Source: Bicyclus anynana (Eukaryota; Arthropoda; Insecta; Lepidoptera; Nymphalidae). From it: DNA of 64,000 bases. Location: positions 9,435,068-9,499,067 of the forward strand of contig NC_069108.1 in the NCBI RefSeq assembly GCF_947172395.1, read 5' to 3'. Shown piece after piece: positions 47,889 to 57,927 of this stretch; the stretch's first letter is position 1; each line of letters opens with the position of its first letter. Made by a program: the position numbers and the translations under genes. The notes under the pieces are model-generated. The model did no database searches. It saw only the letters and a list, made by a program, of their open reading frames with translations, and was not told the origin of the DNA.

Positions 47889-48747
47889 ACCGACTTCAAA
47901 AAGGAGGAGGTTCTCAATTCGGTCGGTATTTTTTTTTTTTTTTCTTTTTTAATTATGTACACCGATTACTCAAAGACGCCTGGACCGATTTCAAAAATTC
48001 TTTTTTTGTTTGAAACGGTATAGTCCCCATTTGGTCCCATTGCCATCATGACAAGATCTGATGATGGAATCCTGGAGAAATTGAGGGGAACTTTCGAAAA
48101 TTATATGGGTGTCTAATGTGCTTGTAAACTTTCCATTTAGTACCTTTGAGAAATACAAAATTATGAAGGTTTAAAATCGATCTGATGATGGAGTCATAAA
48201 ACAGACGAGGGAACTCCTTGGCGATTTACAGCAGTTACCTTGTGTTTGGGCTTGATTAATTTGTATTTATGAGAACTGTCTACATAGATAGGTTGTGACT
48301 GTCATTTAGGGGTTTGGTGATGAAGACCAAGGACAATTAAGGGAACTCCTTAACAGTTTACAGTAACTACCTTGTGTTTGGCCTTGATTAATTCGTATTT
48401 CTGAGAACTTTCTACCTAGATGAGTTGTGTCTGTTATTAGGGGTCTGATGATGAAGACCAAGGTCAATGAAGGGAACCCCTTGACGGATTACGGTAGCTA
48501 CCTTGTGCTTGGGCTTGATTAATTTGTATTGCTGAGAATTTTGTACTAAGATGGGTTGTGACTGTCATTAGGTGTCTGATGTATTCGTTTGAGATGAAAT
48601 TTTACACTAAAAATTGAAAAATAATAAAAAATTAAGACAACACCGGCTAAGCACCGACTTCATACTGATCAGCAGGTAGAACATATAATGATGTTATTTT
48701 TCGCTTTTTAGTTTAGTGGGTACGTTTTTAGGTTTTGAAGTCGGTTG
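47889..48747. mobile_element. ACCGACTTC element, complete copy with internal tandem repeats
   Basis: AACCGACTTCAAAAAGGAGG at the left and GGTTTTGAAGTCGGTT at the right define the inverted ends; 859 bp. Between about 48190 and 48590 a block of about 123 bp is repeated three times (GGGAACTCCTT, TACCTTGTGTTTGG, TTGATTAATTTGTATT), each 80-90% alike by eye. Non-coding. Confidence 0.8.
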
Positions 48748-49282
48748 TATTTTTTTTATTAAAATTTTTATTATGAAATTATAGCTTCTAAACTCATTTA
48801 ATATGCTCTGCTATGTATATGTACATATAATATGCTGCTGAATATCTTTAGAAAAATAAAAAAGTTATTTATTAGCAGCTTCCTTCAAAGGTGCAAAGCG
48901 CTTACCCTAGTTAAGAACCTAGTGAGCAGTGACATTTGGCAGTTATGGAATAAGTTTGTGAAAAATCTGTTAAAACTCCTCGTGTCTCTGTTAAAACCTT
49001 GGCTTGTTAAAGTTAAGCCAAGGTTACCTACTGTTGATTATTATATTTTTTACTACCGGGCTAGTCCTCACAATTAATTATTACTAATTAGGTTAATTGC
49101 CTCGCCTGGTGACAAAAGGGCTGGCACATTTTTCGTACATGCAGCCAGTATTCTTGCCACCATTTCCTGTGGGCACGATTTGTGTAATTGTTAGAATAAA
49201 TTGGCTTTAGTTTCTTACGTATTTTTACAATATATTTACGTATTTATACTCGTATTGTAAAGAGAAGAGGTATCTATACTAG
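48748..49282. other. Unassigned stretch
   Basis: A frame at 48832-49077 shows no domain. 48890-48935 resembles the CAGTGGCG hAT MITE end. Confidence 0.3.
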
Positions 49283-49412
49283 AGTGTTTTTCAGATAGCA
49301 TGAGTACAGTGACAGTTGTCTTATGACGTTCATAATACGTATATCGTGAATCGCGGCAAACTTTCAATAGTGAAACGATCTGTTACTGTACCCATGCTAT
49401 CTGAAAAACACT
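49283..49412. mobile_element. Palindromic MITE, relative of 34305-34439
   Basis: AGTGTTTTTCAGATAGCATG at the left, CATGCTATCTGAAAAACACT at the right: exact 20-base inverted ends, then GTACAGTGACAG/CTGTTACTGTAC. Well preserved. Confidence 0.87.
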
Positions 49413-49429
49413 ATAATAGGAAAACACTA

Positions 49430-49963
49430 CAGGGTGCTGGGGAGTATTTCCCATAACTTCAAGGTGTATCACTTATTTACTTCCACTTAAAGGATGCGAA
49501 CTGCGTTACTAATGTATATTTTTTAACTAAAAAAAAAAAAAATTATGTTTTGCTTGCATTAAAAAAAAAATTGGGTACGTCATAATTATAAAGATGCGTA
49601 TATGGGACACAATATATGATCTATTTACAAAAAAAATATTATTTACCCCGAAAATATACATTTTTAACCGACTTCCAAAAAAGAGGAGGTTCTACGTTCG
49701 GCTGTATGCATGTTTTTTTTTGTTTTTATGTATGCTCAGCGATATTTCTGTCATTTATGGACCGATTTTGACACCGCCTTCAAACTGATCAGAAGGTAGC
49801 ACATAGGTAAGGTGTTATTTTTTGCTTTTTAGTTAAGGTTGAATTTTTTTTATTAAAATTTTTTAGAACATGTACATTTTGTCATGTTCCTTGAACATTT
49901 TTAATTATTTTTCTGTAAATAATATAACCCCAATGATATGGGAAATACTCCCCAGTCACCCTG
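49430..49963. mobile_element. Mariner-like TIR element with nested ACCGACTTC piece
   Basis: CAGGGTGCTGGGGAGTATTT at the left and AAATACTCCCCAGTCACCCT at the right (about 26 bp, one gap), flanked by TA. The centre holds AACCGACTTCCAAAAAAGAG (49666) and CCTTCAAACTGATCAGAAGG, an insertion of the other family. Confidence 0.85.
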
Positions 49964-50227
49964 TATATAATGATAGACAGGTGATAATGATATTGACTTA
50001 AACCTAACCTTCAAAGCCAAGTTATGGTAAGCAGTGCATATATGCATGCACGAAGTGCACCGGCACTACTAAGTAGGTAATTAGTAAGCGACGACGAGGC
50101 GCGAAGTGCTAAAGTTATCAACGTGCGAATTGCCAATTGTCCTCTGTTAGCTGACACATATTAATAGACTAAGAGCCGGTGAACCCCAGACCTTCGTCAT
50201 TTTATCAAAGCTGAAAGTTTGTCAGCT
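49964..50227. other. Unassigned, contains two-copy block
   Basis: 50167-50217 (GAGCCGGTGAACCCCAGACC, TCATTTTATCAAAGCTGA) is the partner of 17764-17817. 50030-50080 has GTGCATATATGCATGCAC, a short palindrome. Confidence 0.4.
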
Positions 50228-50526
50228 CATCATCGTCGTTATCAACCCATATTCGGCTAACTGAGCTCGAGTCTCCTCTCAGAATGAGAGGGGTTAGGCC
50301 AATAGTCCACCACGCTGGCCCAATGAGGATTGGCAGACTTCACACACGCAGAGAATTAAGAACATTTTCAGGTATGCAGGTTTCCTCACGATCCTTTACC
50401 GTTTGAGGCGTGATATTTAATTTCTTAAAATGCACACTACTGAAAAGTTGGAGGTGCATGCTCCGGACCGGATTCGAACCCACACCCTTCGGAGGCAGAT
50501 GTCATATCCACTGGGCTATCACGGCT
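50228..50526 (-). mobile_element. SINE-B, near full length
   Basis: CATCGTCGTTATCAACCC to GGGCTATCACGGCTC; B box GGATTCGAACCC. Small deletions near GGCTAACTGAG and at the GATGTTTTCC motif. Confidence 0.9.
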
Positions 50527-50597
50527 CACTTGGGGAGAGATATATTAATAGATGTGTCACCTCATGCTCATACCATAAGTACGTACGGTAGCTAATG

Positions 50598-51050
50598 GGG
50601 ATGATGACTAGGTTTGAATATATTGATTTTTATGATACATTCGGGTAAATAAGGTCAATTTTAACTGATTTATACATAAAAAGCTAAGATTGTCTGGATA
50701 TTTGCAAAATAAATAAGATTATAAAATTTCAAAATCTATTAAATTTTTTTTCCTAATTATATGAAAATTCATACAGTTTTAGCTTCCTTACATTAAATGT
50801 GACATTTTTCAATAAATGAACTATAAACAGTAATTTTGTTTGAACGCCCATACAAACCTAACGATCAGCGAGCCAACGACGTTTTGTATGGAGCGTTTTT
50901 CAGGGATCCGCGGCAGCGCCGCATATCTGACCCTTTAAATCCCTGTAGCTCCGAAAGTAATGATCGCAGATACCCTGTTACTTTTACAAAATTGCTTTGC
51001 TTCTAGTATACTCTTAATTTATATACAATTTAAAAAACTGTCATCATCCC
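50598..51050 (-). mobile_element. M480 element, copy 4
   Basis: GGGGATGATGACTAGGTTTG to AAACTGTCATCATCCC. Lacks about 30 bases around the GCATAAACGCACAAATAAC segment. Confidence 0.82.
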
Positions 51051-51062
51051 TTTTGAACCGTG

Positions 51063-51230
51063 GTGGCTTTGGGAGGTAGCAGGTTTCGAATGGCCCTCTA
51101 AGCTGAGGTCCGAGTCTCAGAGGAGACGCCCTTAGAGACTCGTTTTGCCCATCTACTCTGCTTCTGCCTTCGAACCCCATCAGGCGATGCTTCTGCGCTC
51201 GCCCAAACCCCCCCAGTGACGCCGCCGAGG
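51063..51230 (+). mobile_element. Jockey 3' UTR fragment
   Basis: GGCCCTCTAAGCTGAGGTCC, TCTCAGAGGAGACGCCCTTA and CGATGCTTCTGCGCTCGCCC are the reverse complement of 1640-1780. No ORF sequence. Plus orientation. Confidence 0.82.
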
Positions 51231-51249
51231 TCCTAAGGCACTTAAGGTC

Positions 51250-51392
51250 GCCATTGACGGTCAATTATTCTCACGTTTTTGAAAAGCAAACGGCAGTAGG
51301 TCCCACACGTACAAGTCATGTATGTGACCAACACACGATCTATTGTAATCGTGGGTGTTACAGAAACGTGAGAATAATTGACCGTTTGTGGC
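51250..51392. mobile_element. PIF/Harbinger-like MITE, second copy
   Basis: CCATTGACGGTCAATTATTC at the left, GAATAATTGACCGTTTGTGG at the right, as at 31792-31953. TTA occurs near both borders but the duplication is less certain here. Confidence 0.8.
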
Positions 51393-51819
51393 TAGCATTA
51401 CACAATCAAAAAGAAAAGGCTGTGATTTTAGCGGGGTGCACAGGGCCCTCGAGCTGGGTAAGAGTAAACATGACTGCGTCGTTGGTTAAATAAACCATAA
51501 ACAGACGAACTTGACTTTAAAACTGACTAGGCCCACTTGAGATGAACGGATTTGAATGTTAATTGAAGCTGCGCATAGATGAGTGCCAATGCTAATGTGT
51601 TGTTAGCCTGAATGTAGAATAGCGAGGCGTGGTTAGAGTTATGTTCAGGCAAGATGAATCTATTATTATTTAGCATTCTTTAAGCATTCATAGAAGTTAG
51701 AAATAAGGTAGAAGTAAGTTCCTTAAAGGCCATTGAATAAACTTCCACCTTAAAACAGGAAGTAAAACTATAAGAAATTGTAATGTTCTTATAATTGTAA
51801 ATTATATGATTTTTTTTTT
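51393..51819. other. Unassigned stretch
   Basis: Nothing recognised. Confidence 0.3.
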
Positions 51820-51934
51820 TTAAAAAGAGCAATTGTAGAGTTTCTTGCCGGTTCTACTCAGCAGAACCTGCCTTCCGAACCGGTGGTAGTCTTTACAAAT
51901 AGTCAATGACCTGAATGAAAAATATGAATTTAGA
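51820..51934 (+). mobile_element. CR1-like LINE 3' UTR fragment
   Basis: TTGTAGAGTTTCTTGCCGG, TCAGCAGAACCTGCCTTCCG and AACCGGTGGTAGTC match the reverse of 7080-7135. The remaining tail is diverged. Confidence 0.6.
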
Positions 51935-51953
51935 ATTTATTAATAAAATCTAT
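51935..51953. repeat. Target-site duplication, left copy
   Basis: 19 bp, ATTTATTAATAAAATCTAT, identical to 56287-56305. The sequences beyond it differ (TATTATA versus ACTTTC). Confidence 0.82.

Positions 51954-51960
<7 letters not shown>

Positions 51961-52043
<83 letters not shown>
51961..52043 (+). repeat. 83-nt poly-T run at the 5' side of the LINE
   Basis: An uninterrupted run of T from 51961 to 52043, then CCGGTTCCGGTC. It lies between the left target duplication and the 5' UTR. Very long homopolymers are often mis-sized in assemblies. Confidence 0.85.
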
Positions 52044-52402
52044 CCGGTTCCGGTCTTCAAAGTATCAACATCAGTGTAAACTAAGTCCGTTAAAAGTCGC
52101 GATTAAAAATAGTTATAAACATTGTTTACTCAAGAATATTATCACACAAGATTACAAAATAAGTGTTATAGTGTTGGAGATATTAATAAACGTGAAAACT
52201 GCACATTACACTACATCAAAGAAGAAAGTTAATTAACAACATTTTGAGGTTAGACCATAGACGTACTTCACAAGTGATAAATATTTGGCCATTTTGACAA
52301 CTAGCGACTGACATCTGACGTATACGCCAGTGTTGCAAGTGTTGAAAAATAATCTGTTACTTCCGCTACTGTTACGTTTCGTTTCAAGCAAACTCCCTAA
52401 AA

Positions 52403-53155
52403 ATGGATGCGCAGTTCCAACTTTTGTTCGACAAAATGAAAATAGAAATGCAACATCAATCTAAGGAACTTAAGGAATCTATTACTGATAACATAATGAC
52501 TAGAATGGAAGAAAAATTAATTCCTTTAGTAGAAGAAAATAAAAACTTGAAATTAAAAATAGAAAGTCAGGAAAAAGAGATAGAATATTTAAAAAGAGAA
52601 AAGAGGCGAAACAATATCATTATATTTGGCATGGCGGAAACAGAAAATTCCTCTTTGGATTTAATAAATAATATTAAGAAAACTTTTAGAAGTGACATAA
52701 ATGTTGATATTGAAGAAAATGGAATTAACAATATATATCGAATAGGAAAGAAGAATAGAGAAGGAAATAAAACGAGGCCCATCCTATGTTCGTTCGTAAA
52801 CGGATGGAAAAAGAGAGAAATTATGGAAAATAAGAAGAGTTTCAGGGATATTTATGTCACCGAAGACTATTCAAAGGAAGTTTTAGCGAAAAGGAAAGCT
52901 TTACAGACAGAATTAGCAGACGAAAGGAAGAAGGGGAAGGTAGCATTTTTGAGATATGATAAGCTTGTAGTAAAGGGAAACAAAACAAATAATGACAAAA
53001 GAAAACGAGAAATTTCTTCTTCACCGCATTCAGACATTCAATCCAAGAAACAACAAACCACCCTACCTTTTAAAGCTAGTAGAACTAACGCATTTGATGT
53101 TACAAGAAACAGATCCAACTCTCTTACTAACCTTCCTATAAATAAACAACAATAG
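52403..53155 (+). CDS. LINE ORF1: coiled-coil RNA-binding protein
   Basis: 250 residues. Residues about 8-72 are a strongly charged heptad-type coiled coil (MEEKLIPLVEENKNLKLK). A central RRM-like domain runs about 73-180 (NNIIIFGMAETE, IYRIGKKN, RPILCSFVNGWKKREIMENK, VAFLRYDKLVV). The tail is basic and Ser/Asn-rich (KRKREISSS). This architecture parallels ORF1 proteins of L1-type and some insect LINEs, which trimerise and chaperone the RNA; role inferred. ORF2 starts 51 bp downstream in another frame. Start chosen at the first ATG, which matches the coiled-coil onset. Confidence 0.88.
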   Translation: MDAQFQLLFDKMKIEMQHQSKELKESITDNIMTRMEEKLIPLVEENKNLKLKIESQEKEIEYLKREKRRNNIIIFGMAETENSSLDLINNIKKTFRSDINVDIEENGINNIYRIGKKNREGNKTRPILCSFVNGWKKREIMENKKSFRDIYVTEDYSKEVLAKRKALQTELADERKKGKVAFLRYDKLVVKGNKTNNDKRKREISSSPHSDIQSKKQQTTLPFKASRTNAFDVTRNRSNSLTNLPINKQQ

Positions 53156-53206
53156 CAACTAAAACGGAAAATAAAACAACATGACACAACAAAAATACTT
53201 ACAACT

Positions 53207-56149
53207 ATGAAACAACACCCTCCCCCAAGCCGATTGGTCATCGTGGGGGAAAATGACCAACACCCTCTAAGAATAGGTAACACCAAAAGAAGAGAAAATA
53301 ATTACGACATACACATAGCGTCGTTTAACACACGATCTCTAAGAACCCCAGAGAAACTTATTGAACTAGAAACAGCAATCACAGAAATTAATTGGGATAT
53401 TATCGGAATAAGCGAAATGAGAAGATTTGGAGAAGGAATAGAAGAATACGAAAACTATATACTACACTACAAAGGAGAAACACCAGGAAAATATGGTGTT
53501 GGTTTTTTGATTAAAAAAATATATAGTGATAAAATAGAGGAACTGAAAGGAATATCGGAAAGGATTGCAATTCTCAACATTAAACTTCCCGTACAAAATA
53601 GAGAAGATGAATTTTGGTCGATAATTCAAGTTTACTCACCGACCGAAGCAGAAAAAAAAGAAGATGAAACCAAAATAATAGACTTCTATAAAAAATTACA
53701 AAAAACGGTAGATACGGCTCACAAAAATATAATAATAATGGGAGATTTTAATGGACAAATTGGGAAAAGTCACGAAGGCGAAGAGTATACTATAGGAAAA
53801 CACGGTTATGGAAAAAGGAGCAAAAACGGAGAAAGATTGGTGAACTTTGGTTTAGAAAACAAACTAAGTATATTGAATAGCTTTTATAAAAAGAAAAAGA
53901 ACAAAAAATGGACGTGGATTTCCCCTAACGGACTGCATAAAAACGAAATTGATTATATTATGACCAACAAACCAAAACTTTTTAAAAACATGTCAATTAT
54001 ACATAATTTAAACTTTTATTCTGACCATAAAATGATTCGTGCTACATTGCGAGGAACACCTATGAAGAAAAGTCGAAAATTGCAAAACAAGTCGGCGCAC
54101 CATGTGAACACCATAAACAACAATATATTAAATAACGAAGAACTAATGAGCAACTTAAAAGAAATTCTAGATAAAACAGAAGAAAAAGAGTACAATAAGT
54201 CAACTCAGGTGAAATATTGCAATTTTGTAAATATCCTCAAATCTGAATCTAGAAAACTATGTACAAACAATAGAACTATACTCTCCTCTGAATCAATCCA
54301 ACTACTTGAAGAAAGAAAATTGCTTTTACGAGGCCCTAAAAATAAAGAAAACCGTAAAAAGATTGCAGAAGTAAGTAAAAAAATTAACAATAAAATAAGG
54401 AAAGACAGAAAACAGAAAAGATCAAACACTTTCCAATATCATATAAAGAAGACAGGCGGAGTAAAGAAAGCTTTTAAAGAGTTAGAGATAAAGAAAGATT
54501 GGATGCCAAATGTGAAGGATACACAGGGAAAGTCCACTAGCAAAAGATTGGAAATATTAAACATTGCTACGAAGTATTACAAGGACCTGTATACAAGTAC
54601 ACATAACAAGCTCTCTATGACACTATCTGATGACACGAAAGAATCTGATAACATTCCACCTGTCCTAAGAGAAGAGACAGAAAGAGCTATTACTACGCAG
54701 AAGTTAGGAAAAGCACCCGGCCCTGATCAAATTACTAATGAACTTCTCAACATATTAATGCCAATAATTGTACCAAAACTAACAAATTTATTTAACGAAA
54801 TAATAACGACAGAAACCATCCCACAAGATTGGACAAAATCAGTCATAATTTTGTTACACAAAAAAGGAGACAAAGGGGACATCGACAATTATAGGCCGAT
54901 AAGTTTAATGTCTAACATATACAAAGTCTTTTCAAAAATACTATTATTCCTGCTAACTAACACCCTCGATGAAAGTCAGCCGAGAGAACAAGCTGGATTT
55001 AGGAGCAACTTTTCGACTGTAGACCATATTCACGTGATACGACAGATTCTTGAGAAATACAGAGAGTACAATAAAATATATTATCTGGGTTTCGTAGACT
55101 TCAATAAAGCGTTCGACTCTTTAGAACACTGCTATATATGGGAATCATTAGAGCTACAAGGGGTCCATAGAAAGTATATACGCATATTGAAGAACATTTA
55201 CGGAAAAAGCACAGCACAAATAAAACTGGAAACTACAGGTCCTGAGTTCCGCATTGAAAGAGGGGTCCGTCAGGGTGACCCAATTTCACCAAAGTTATTC
55301 GCAGCAGTTTTAGAAACGATATTTTTAAGACTGGATTGGGAAAAATTCGGCATTAATGTGAATGGAGAAAAATTAAGCCATTTGAGGTTCGCTGATGATC
55401 TTATACTTTTCTCAGAATGCCCTAAGGACTTGCAACAAATGTTGCAACAATTAGCAGATGAGAGTGCAAATGCAGGACTCTCAATGAATATATCAAAGAC
55501 TAAAATAATGACTAATTCGACTAATTACAATGATATAACGGTTAACAGACAGATATTGGAATATGTTAATGAATATATTTATTTAGGGCAGTTAGTATCA
55601 CCAGCAGGATGCATGCAGAAAGAAATTGAAAGGAGAATAGCCAACACTTGGAAGAGATATTGGTCACTAAGTGAAATTATGAAAAATAAAGAGACACCAA
55701 TGTCGGAGAAACGGAAAGTGTTCAATACATGTATCCTGCCATGTCTAACGTACGCATGCCAAACATGGGCGTTAACTGAACATCAACAAAATAAAATTAA
55801 TGTATGTCAGAACAGTTTAGAGAGAAGTATATTGTGTGTAAGGCGAAGAGACAGAATCCAGTTAAAAAGAATAAAAGAAAAAACTAAGTTCAAAAATGTT
55901 TACACTGTATGTAGAAAATTAAAATGGCAGTGGACGGGACATATGTTGAGAGAAAAGAAAGAGAAATGGACAAAAATAATAACGGAATGGTACCCTAGAG
56001 ATAGTAAACGAAATAGAGGAAGACAGATGATGAGATGGGAAGATGATTTTAAGAAAATAGGAGGACCAGAATGGATGCGATTAGCAAAAGACAGAAATAC
56101 GTGGAAAATATTAGAGGAGGCCTTTGTCTGTACAAGACAAGCTGTTTGA
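53207..56149 (+). CDS. LINE ORF2: endonuclease / reverse transcriptase, RTE-like
   Basis: 980 residues, uninterrupted. Residues 33-280: apurinic-type endonuclease with N41 in ASFNTRS, E70 in GISEMRR, D180/N182 in MGDFNGQ and S272-D273-H274. The reverse transcriptase spans about 500-790: GKAPGPDQI 501-509, YRPISLM 562-568, QAGFR 595-599, DFNKAFD 631-637, GVRQGDPISP 686-695 and FADD 728-731. The C-terminal region (about 890-980) has KLKWQWTGHML and RWEDDFKKIGGPEW, matching the RTE remnants at 9580, 23079 and 36370. A His-rich extra N-terminus (about 30 residues) precedes the domain, so initiation could be slightly downstream. Confidence 0.95.
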   Translation: MKQHPPPSRLVIVGENDQHPLRIGNTKRRENNYDIHIASFNTRSLRTPEKLIELETAITEINWDIIGISEMRRFGEGIEEYENYILHYKGETPGKYGVGFLIKKIYSDKIEELKGISERIAILNIKLPVQNREDEFWSIIQVYSPTEAEKKEDETKIIDFYKKLQKTVDTAHKNIIIMGDFNGQIGKSHEGEEYTIGKHGYGKRSKNGERLVNFGLENKLSILNSFYKKKKNKKWTWISPNGLHKNEIDYIMTNKPKLFKNMSIIHNLNFYSDHKMIRATLRGTPMKKSRKLQNKSAHHVNTINNNILNNEELMSNLKEILDKTEEKEYNKSTQVKYCNFVNILKSESRKLCTNNRTILSSESIQLLEERKLLLRGPKNKENRKKIAEVSKKINNKIRKDRKQKRSNTFQYHIKKTGGVKKAFKELEIKKDWMPNVKDTQGKSTSKRLEILNIATKYYKDLYTSTHNKLSMTLSDDTKESDNIPPVLREETERAITTQKLGKAPGPDQITNELLNILMPIIVPKLTNLFNEIITTETIPQDWTKSVIILLHKKGDKGDIDNYRPISLMSNIYKVFSKILLFLLTNTLDESQPREQAGFRSNFSTVDHIHVIRQILEKYREYNKIYYLGFVDFNKAFDSLEHCYIWESLELQGVHRKYIRILKNIYGKSTAQIKLETTGPEFRIERGVRQGDPISPKLFAAVLETIFLRLDWEKFGINVNGEKLSHLRFADDLILFSECPKDLQQMLQQLADESANAGLSMNISKTKIMTNSTNYNDITVNRQILEYVNEYIYLGQLVSPAGCMQKEIERRIANTWKRYWSLSEIMKNKETPMSEKRKVFNTCILPCLTYACQTWALTEHQQNKINVCQNSLERSILCVRRRDRIQLKRIKEKTKFKNVYTVCRKLKWQWTGHMLREKKEKWTKIITEWYPRDSKRNRGRQMMRWEDDFKKIGGPEWMRLAKDRNTWKILEEAFVCTRQAV

Positions 56150-56305
56150 AAGGGAGATCAATCGGATCGGATAGAAAATTACTATTTTAGCTAGTTGTTA
56201 ACCCTACATTTTATTAACTTTGTTAGCAAGTAACTACTTGTATGTAATGATAAAAAACAGCAATAAAGGCTTATTTTATTTATTTTATTTATTAATAAAA
56301 TCTAT
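56150..56305 (+). other. LINE 3' UTR, tail and right target duplication
   Basis: A short UTR with AATAAAGGC near 56262, then TTTTATTTA-type repeats and the right copy of the 19-bp duplication (56287-56305). Confidence 0.75.
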
Positions 56306-56844
56306 ACTTTCATACTATTCGTAATTCCATAGTCTGTCTGTCTGTCTGCAATTAACGGCTAAACTGATTTAAACGTAAGATGTTAGACATAGGTAAGGTG
56401 CTAGACGTATAGTTAGTAGATGGATGTCCGCTAAGAACCGGTTTTGCGACAGGGCTGGTTTAAGCTAGACTTCGAAGCAGGATCATTTTGTGAATTAAAG
56501 GTTGAAAGTTATATTTATGAAAATTACTCATAGTAATACTTTATAAACATTAATACAATAAATAAATTTGTTGTGATTTGCAAATAACGCGCGATTCAAG
56601 TATATTTGTGTGAAATTAATTAGCAGAATAACGGCAGAACGTTTGCCGAGTCAGCCAGTACGCATATAATGTATATATAACATATACATAAATGTTGTCC
56701 GTCCGTGTCGGATTACGGGGAAGTGGGGCGCGTGGGGCTTCGCAGATTGTGGCTTGTGTGTCAGCGGTGCGGTCGGCACGCCGGTACTACTGTTGACATT
56801 CTTACTATTTACTAACTACTAATTTTAGCGGACTCAAAGGTAAT
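56306..56844. other. Unassigned with repeat start
   Basis: GTCTGTCTGTCTGTCTGC microsatellite (56333) followed by GGCTAAACTGATTTAAACG, similar to 20-90. Nothing else recognised. Confidence 0.35.
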
Positions 56845-57030
56845 TACAAAAATAAGAAAACTAATATCGAACAGAGGTTTTGATTCACAGCACTTGTCAG
56901 GACAACTTAATTAACAAATCAAACTGTAACCAAAATAAGGCCCTAGAATGGCAGAGAATGACCTTGAGTGAAGTCACGCACTTGTGAACGATGTGTGTAG
57001 GGTTTAAGGATCCTTTGACTGTTAACAATA
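56845..57030 (+). repeat. Two-copy repeat, second copy
   Basis: TACAAAAATAAGAAAACTAA to CCTTTGACTGTTAACAA, nearly identical to 40960-41158. After TGTTAACAA the sequences diverge completely. Confidence 0.65.
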
Positions 57031-57073
57031 GCGGCGATAACACTAATATGATAGACGCGACGGTTTGCATGGA

Positions 57074-57166
57074 TGGGGTGTGGATTTTCATCCTCCTCCT
57101 AACAAGTTAGCCCGTTTCTATCTTAGACTGCATCATCACTTACCATCAGGTGAGATTGTAGTCAGG
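57074..57166 (+). mobile_element. SINE-A 3' half, left part (split)
   Basis: GGGGTGTGGATTTTCATCCT to GAGATTGTAGTCAGG. The last 8 bases are the target duplication of the MITE that follows; the tail resumes at 57479. Confidence 0.88.
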
Positions 57167-57478
57167 CTCAGACCAATTATTGTACAGGACCTGCCTCGGT
57201 AGATGTTACTTTTCTGTCAAAGTATATGATCAATGAACTAATGCGATTATAAAAACTGTCTCTATAGTATCGATGTTTCATAGGTGTAATCGTGTTCGTT
57301 GGTTAAAGAGCTCCTTAAAAATACCTTTTTGTTTAGTTGAATGGTGTAAAAAATGGGTGAAAACTTCTAGTTTAGTATAAGATATATACCAAATCTAAGT
57401 TCGTTTTCTTCAGAAAATGACAGACAATTTTGTTCGTGAATTTGGGTGCGATACTGGTCCTTCTATAATTGGTCTGAG
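57167..57478. mobile_element. CTCAGACC MITE, intact, with 8-bp target duplication
   Basis: CTCAGACCAATTATTGTACA at the left, TTCTATAATTGGTCTGAG at the right; 312 bp. TAGTCAGG duplicated at 57159-57166 and 57479-57486. An 8-bp duplication fits hAT or P-type transposition, but CTCAGACC is not a typical hAT end. Contains CAGGACCTGCCTCGGTAGAT, related to the 139-bp unit. Confidence 0.9.
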
Positions 57479-57512
57479 TAGTCAGGGGCCAACTTGTAAA
57501 GAAGAAAAAAAA
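57479..57512 (+). mobile_element. SINE-A tail, right part
   Basis: TAGTCAGGGGCCAACTTGTA and an A-rich tail (AAGAAGAAAAAAAAA). Confidence 0.82.
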
Positions 57513-57825
57513 ATGTTTGTTACTCTTTCACGTCGCGACTATTGTACCTACCGATTTACATGAAATTTGGGATGGAGATAGATTATGTCCTTGATTAACA
57601 CAGGTTATCCCAAAATTCCGTCGAGATTTGCGAAAAACTGATTGATAGAAAAGAAAAAACAAAATGAGAAATCAGTTATTAAGTGGGGACGTTTTTTGGT
57701 CGCTGATTGTGCATCCACTTTTTTTTAGGAGTCGATGCATTTCGACTATAAAAATATGTCTGTCTGGCTGTGTGTGATTTCCACTATTGCGTGCGTATTT
57801 GTCGACTAGTTGCCCATTGAACGTA
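57513..57825. other. R2-like piece then unassigned
   Basis: 57515-57650 (TTGTTACTCTTTCACGTCGC, ATGAAATTTGGGATGGAGAT) is a minus-oriented diverged R2. The rest is unassigned. Confidence 0.4.
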
Positions 57826-57927
57826 GGCGTCCACATATCCGCATCGTATGTATCGCATCGCCTGAAACGGGTGTTTAATTTTACCGTAGAAAAAATCCAT
57901 TCGATGCGGATCAGTGGACGCCTACCA
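57826..57927. mobile_element. Short fold-back MITE
   Basis: GTAGGCGTCCACATATCCGC at the left, GCGGATCAGTGGACGCCTAC at the right; inner GCATCG/CGATGC. About 100 bp. Confidence 0.8.

Larger units (their letters stand above)
51954..56286 (+). mobile_element. RTE-like non-LTR retrotransposon, apparently intact
   Basis: A plus-strand element with a 5' UTR, ORF1 (52403), ORF2 (53207), short 3' UTR and a microsatellite-like TTATTTTATTTATTTTATTT end rather than a long poly-A tail. Flanked by 19-bp direct repeats. ORF2 keeps all catalytic motifs and shares a C-terminal domain with the RTE remnants in this window, supporting RTE-group placement; a sister clade such as Proto2 is possible. The coding strand is A-rich, unlike the GC-richer Jockey. 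Confidence 0.85.
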
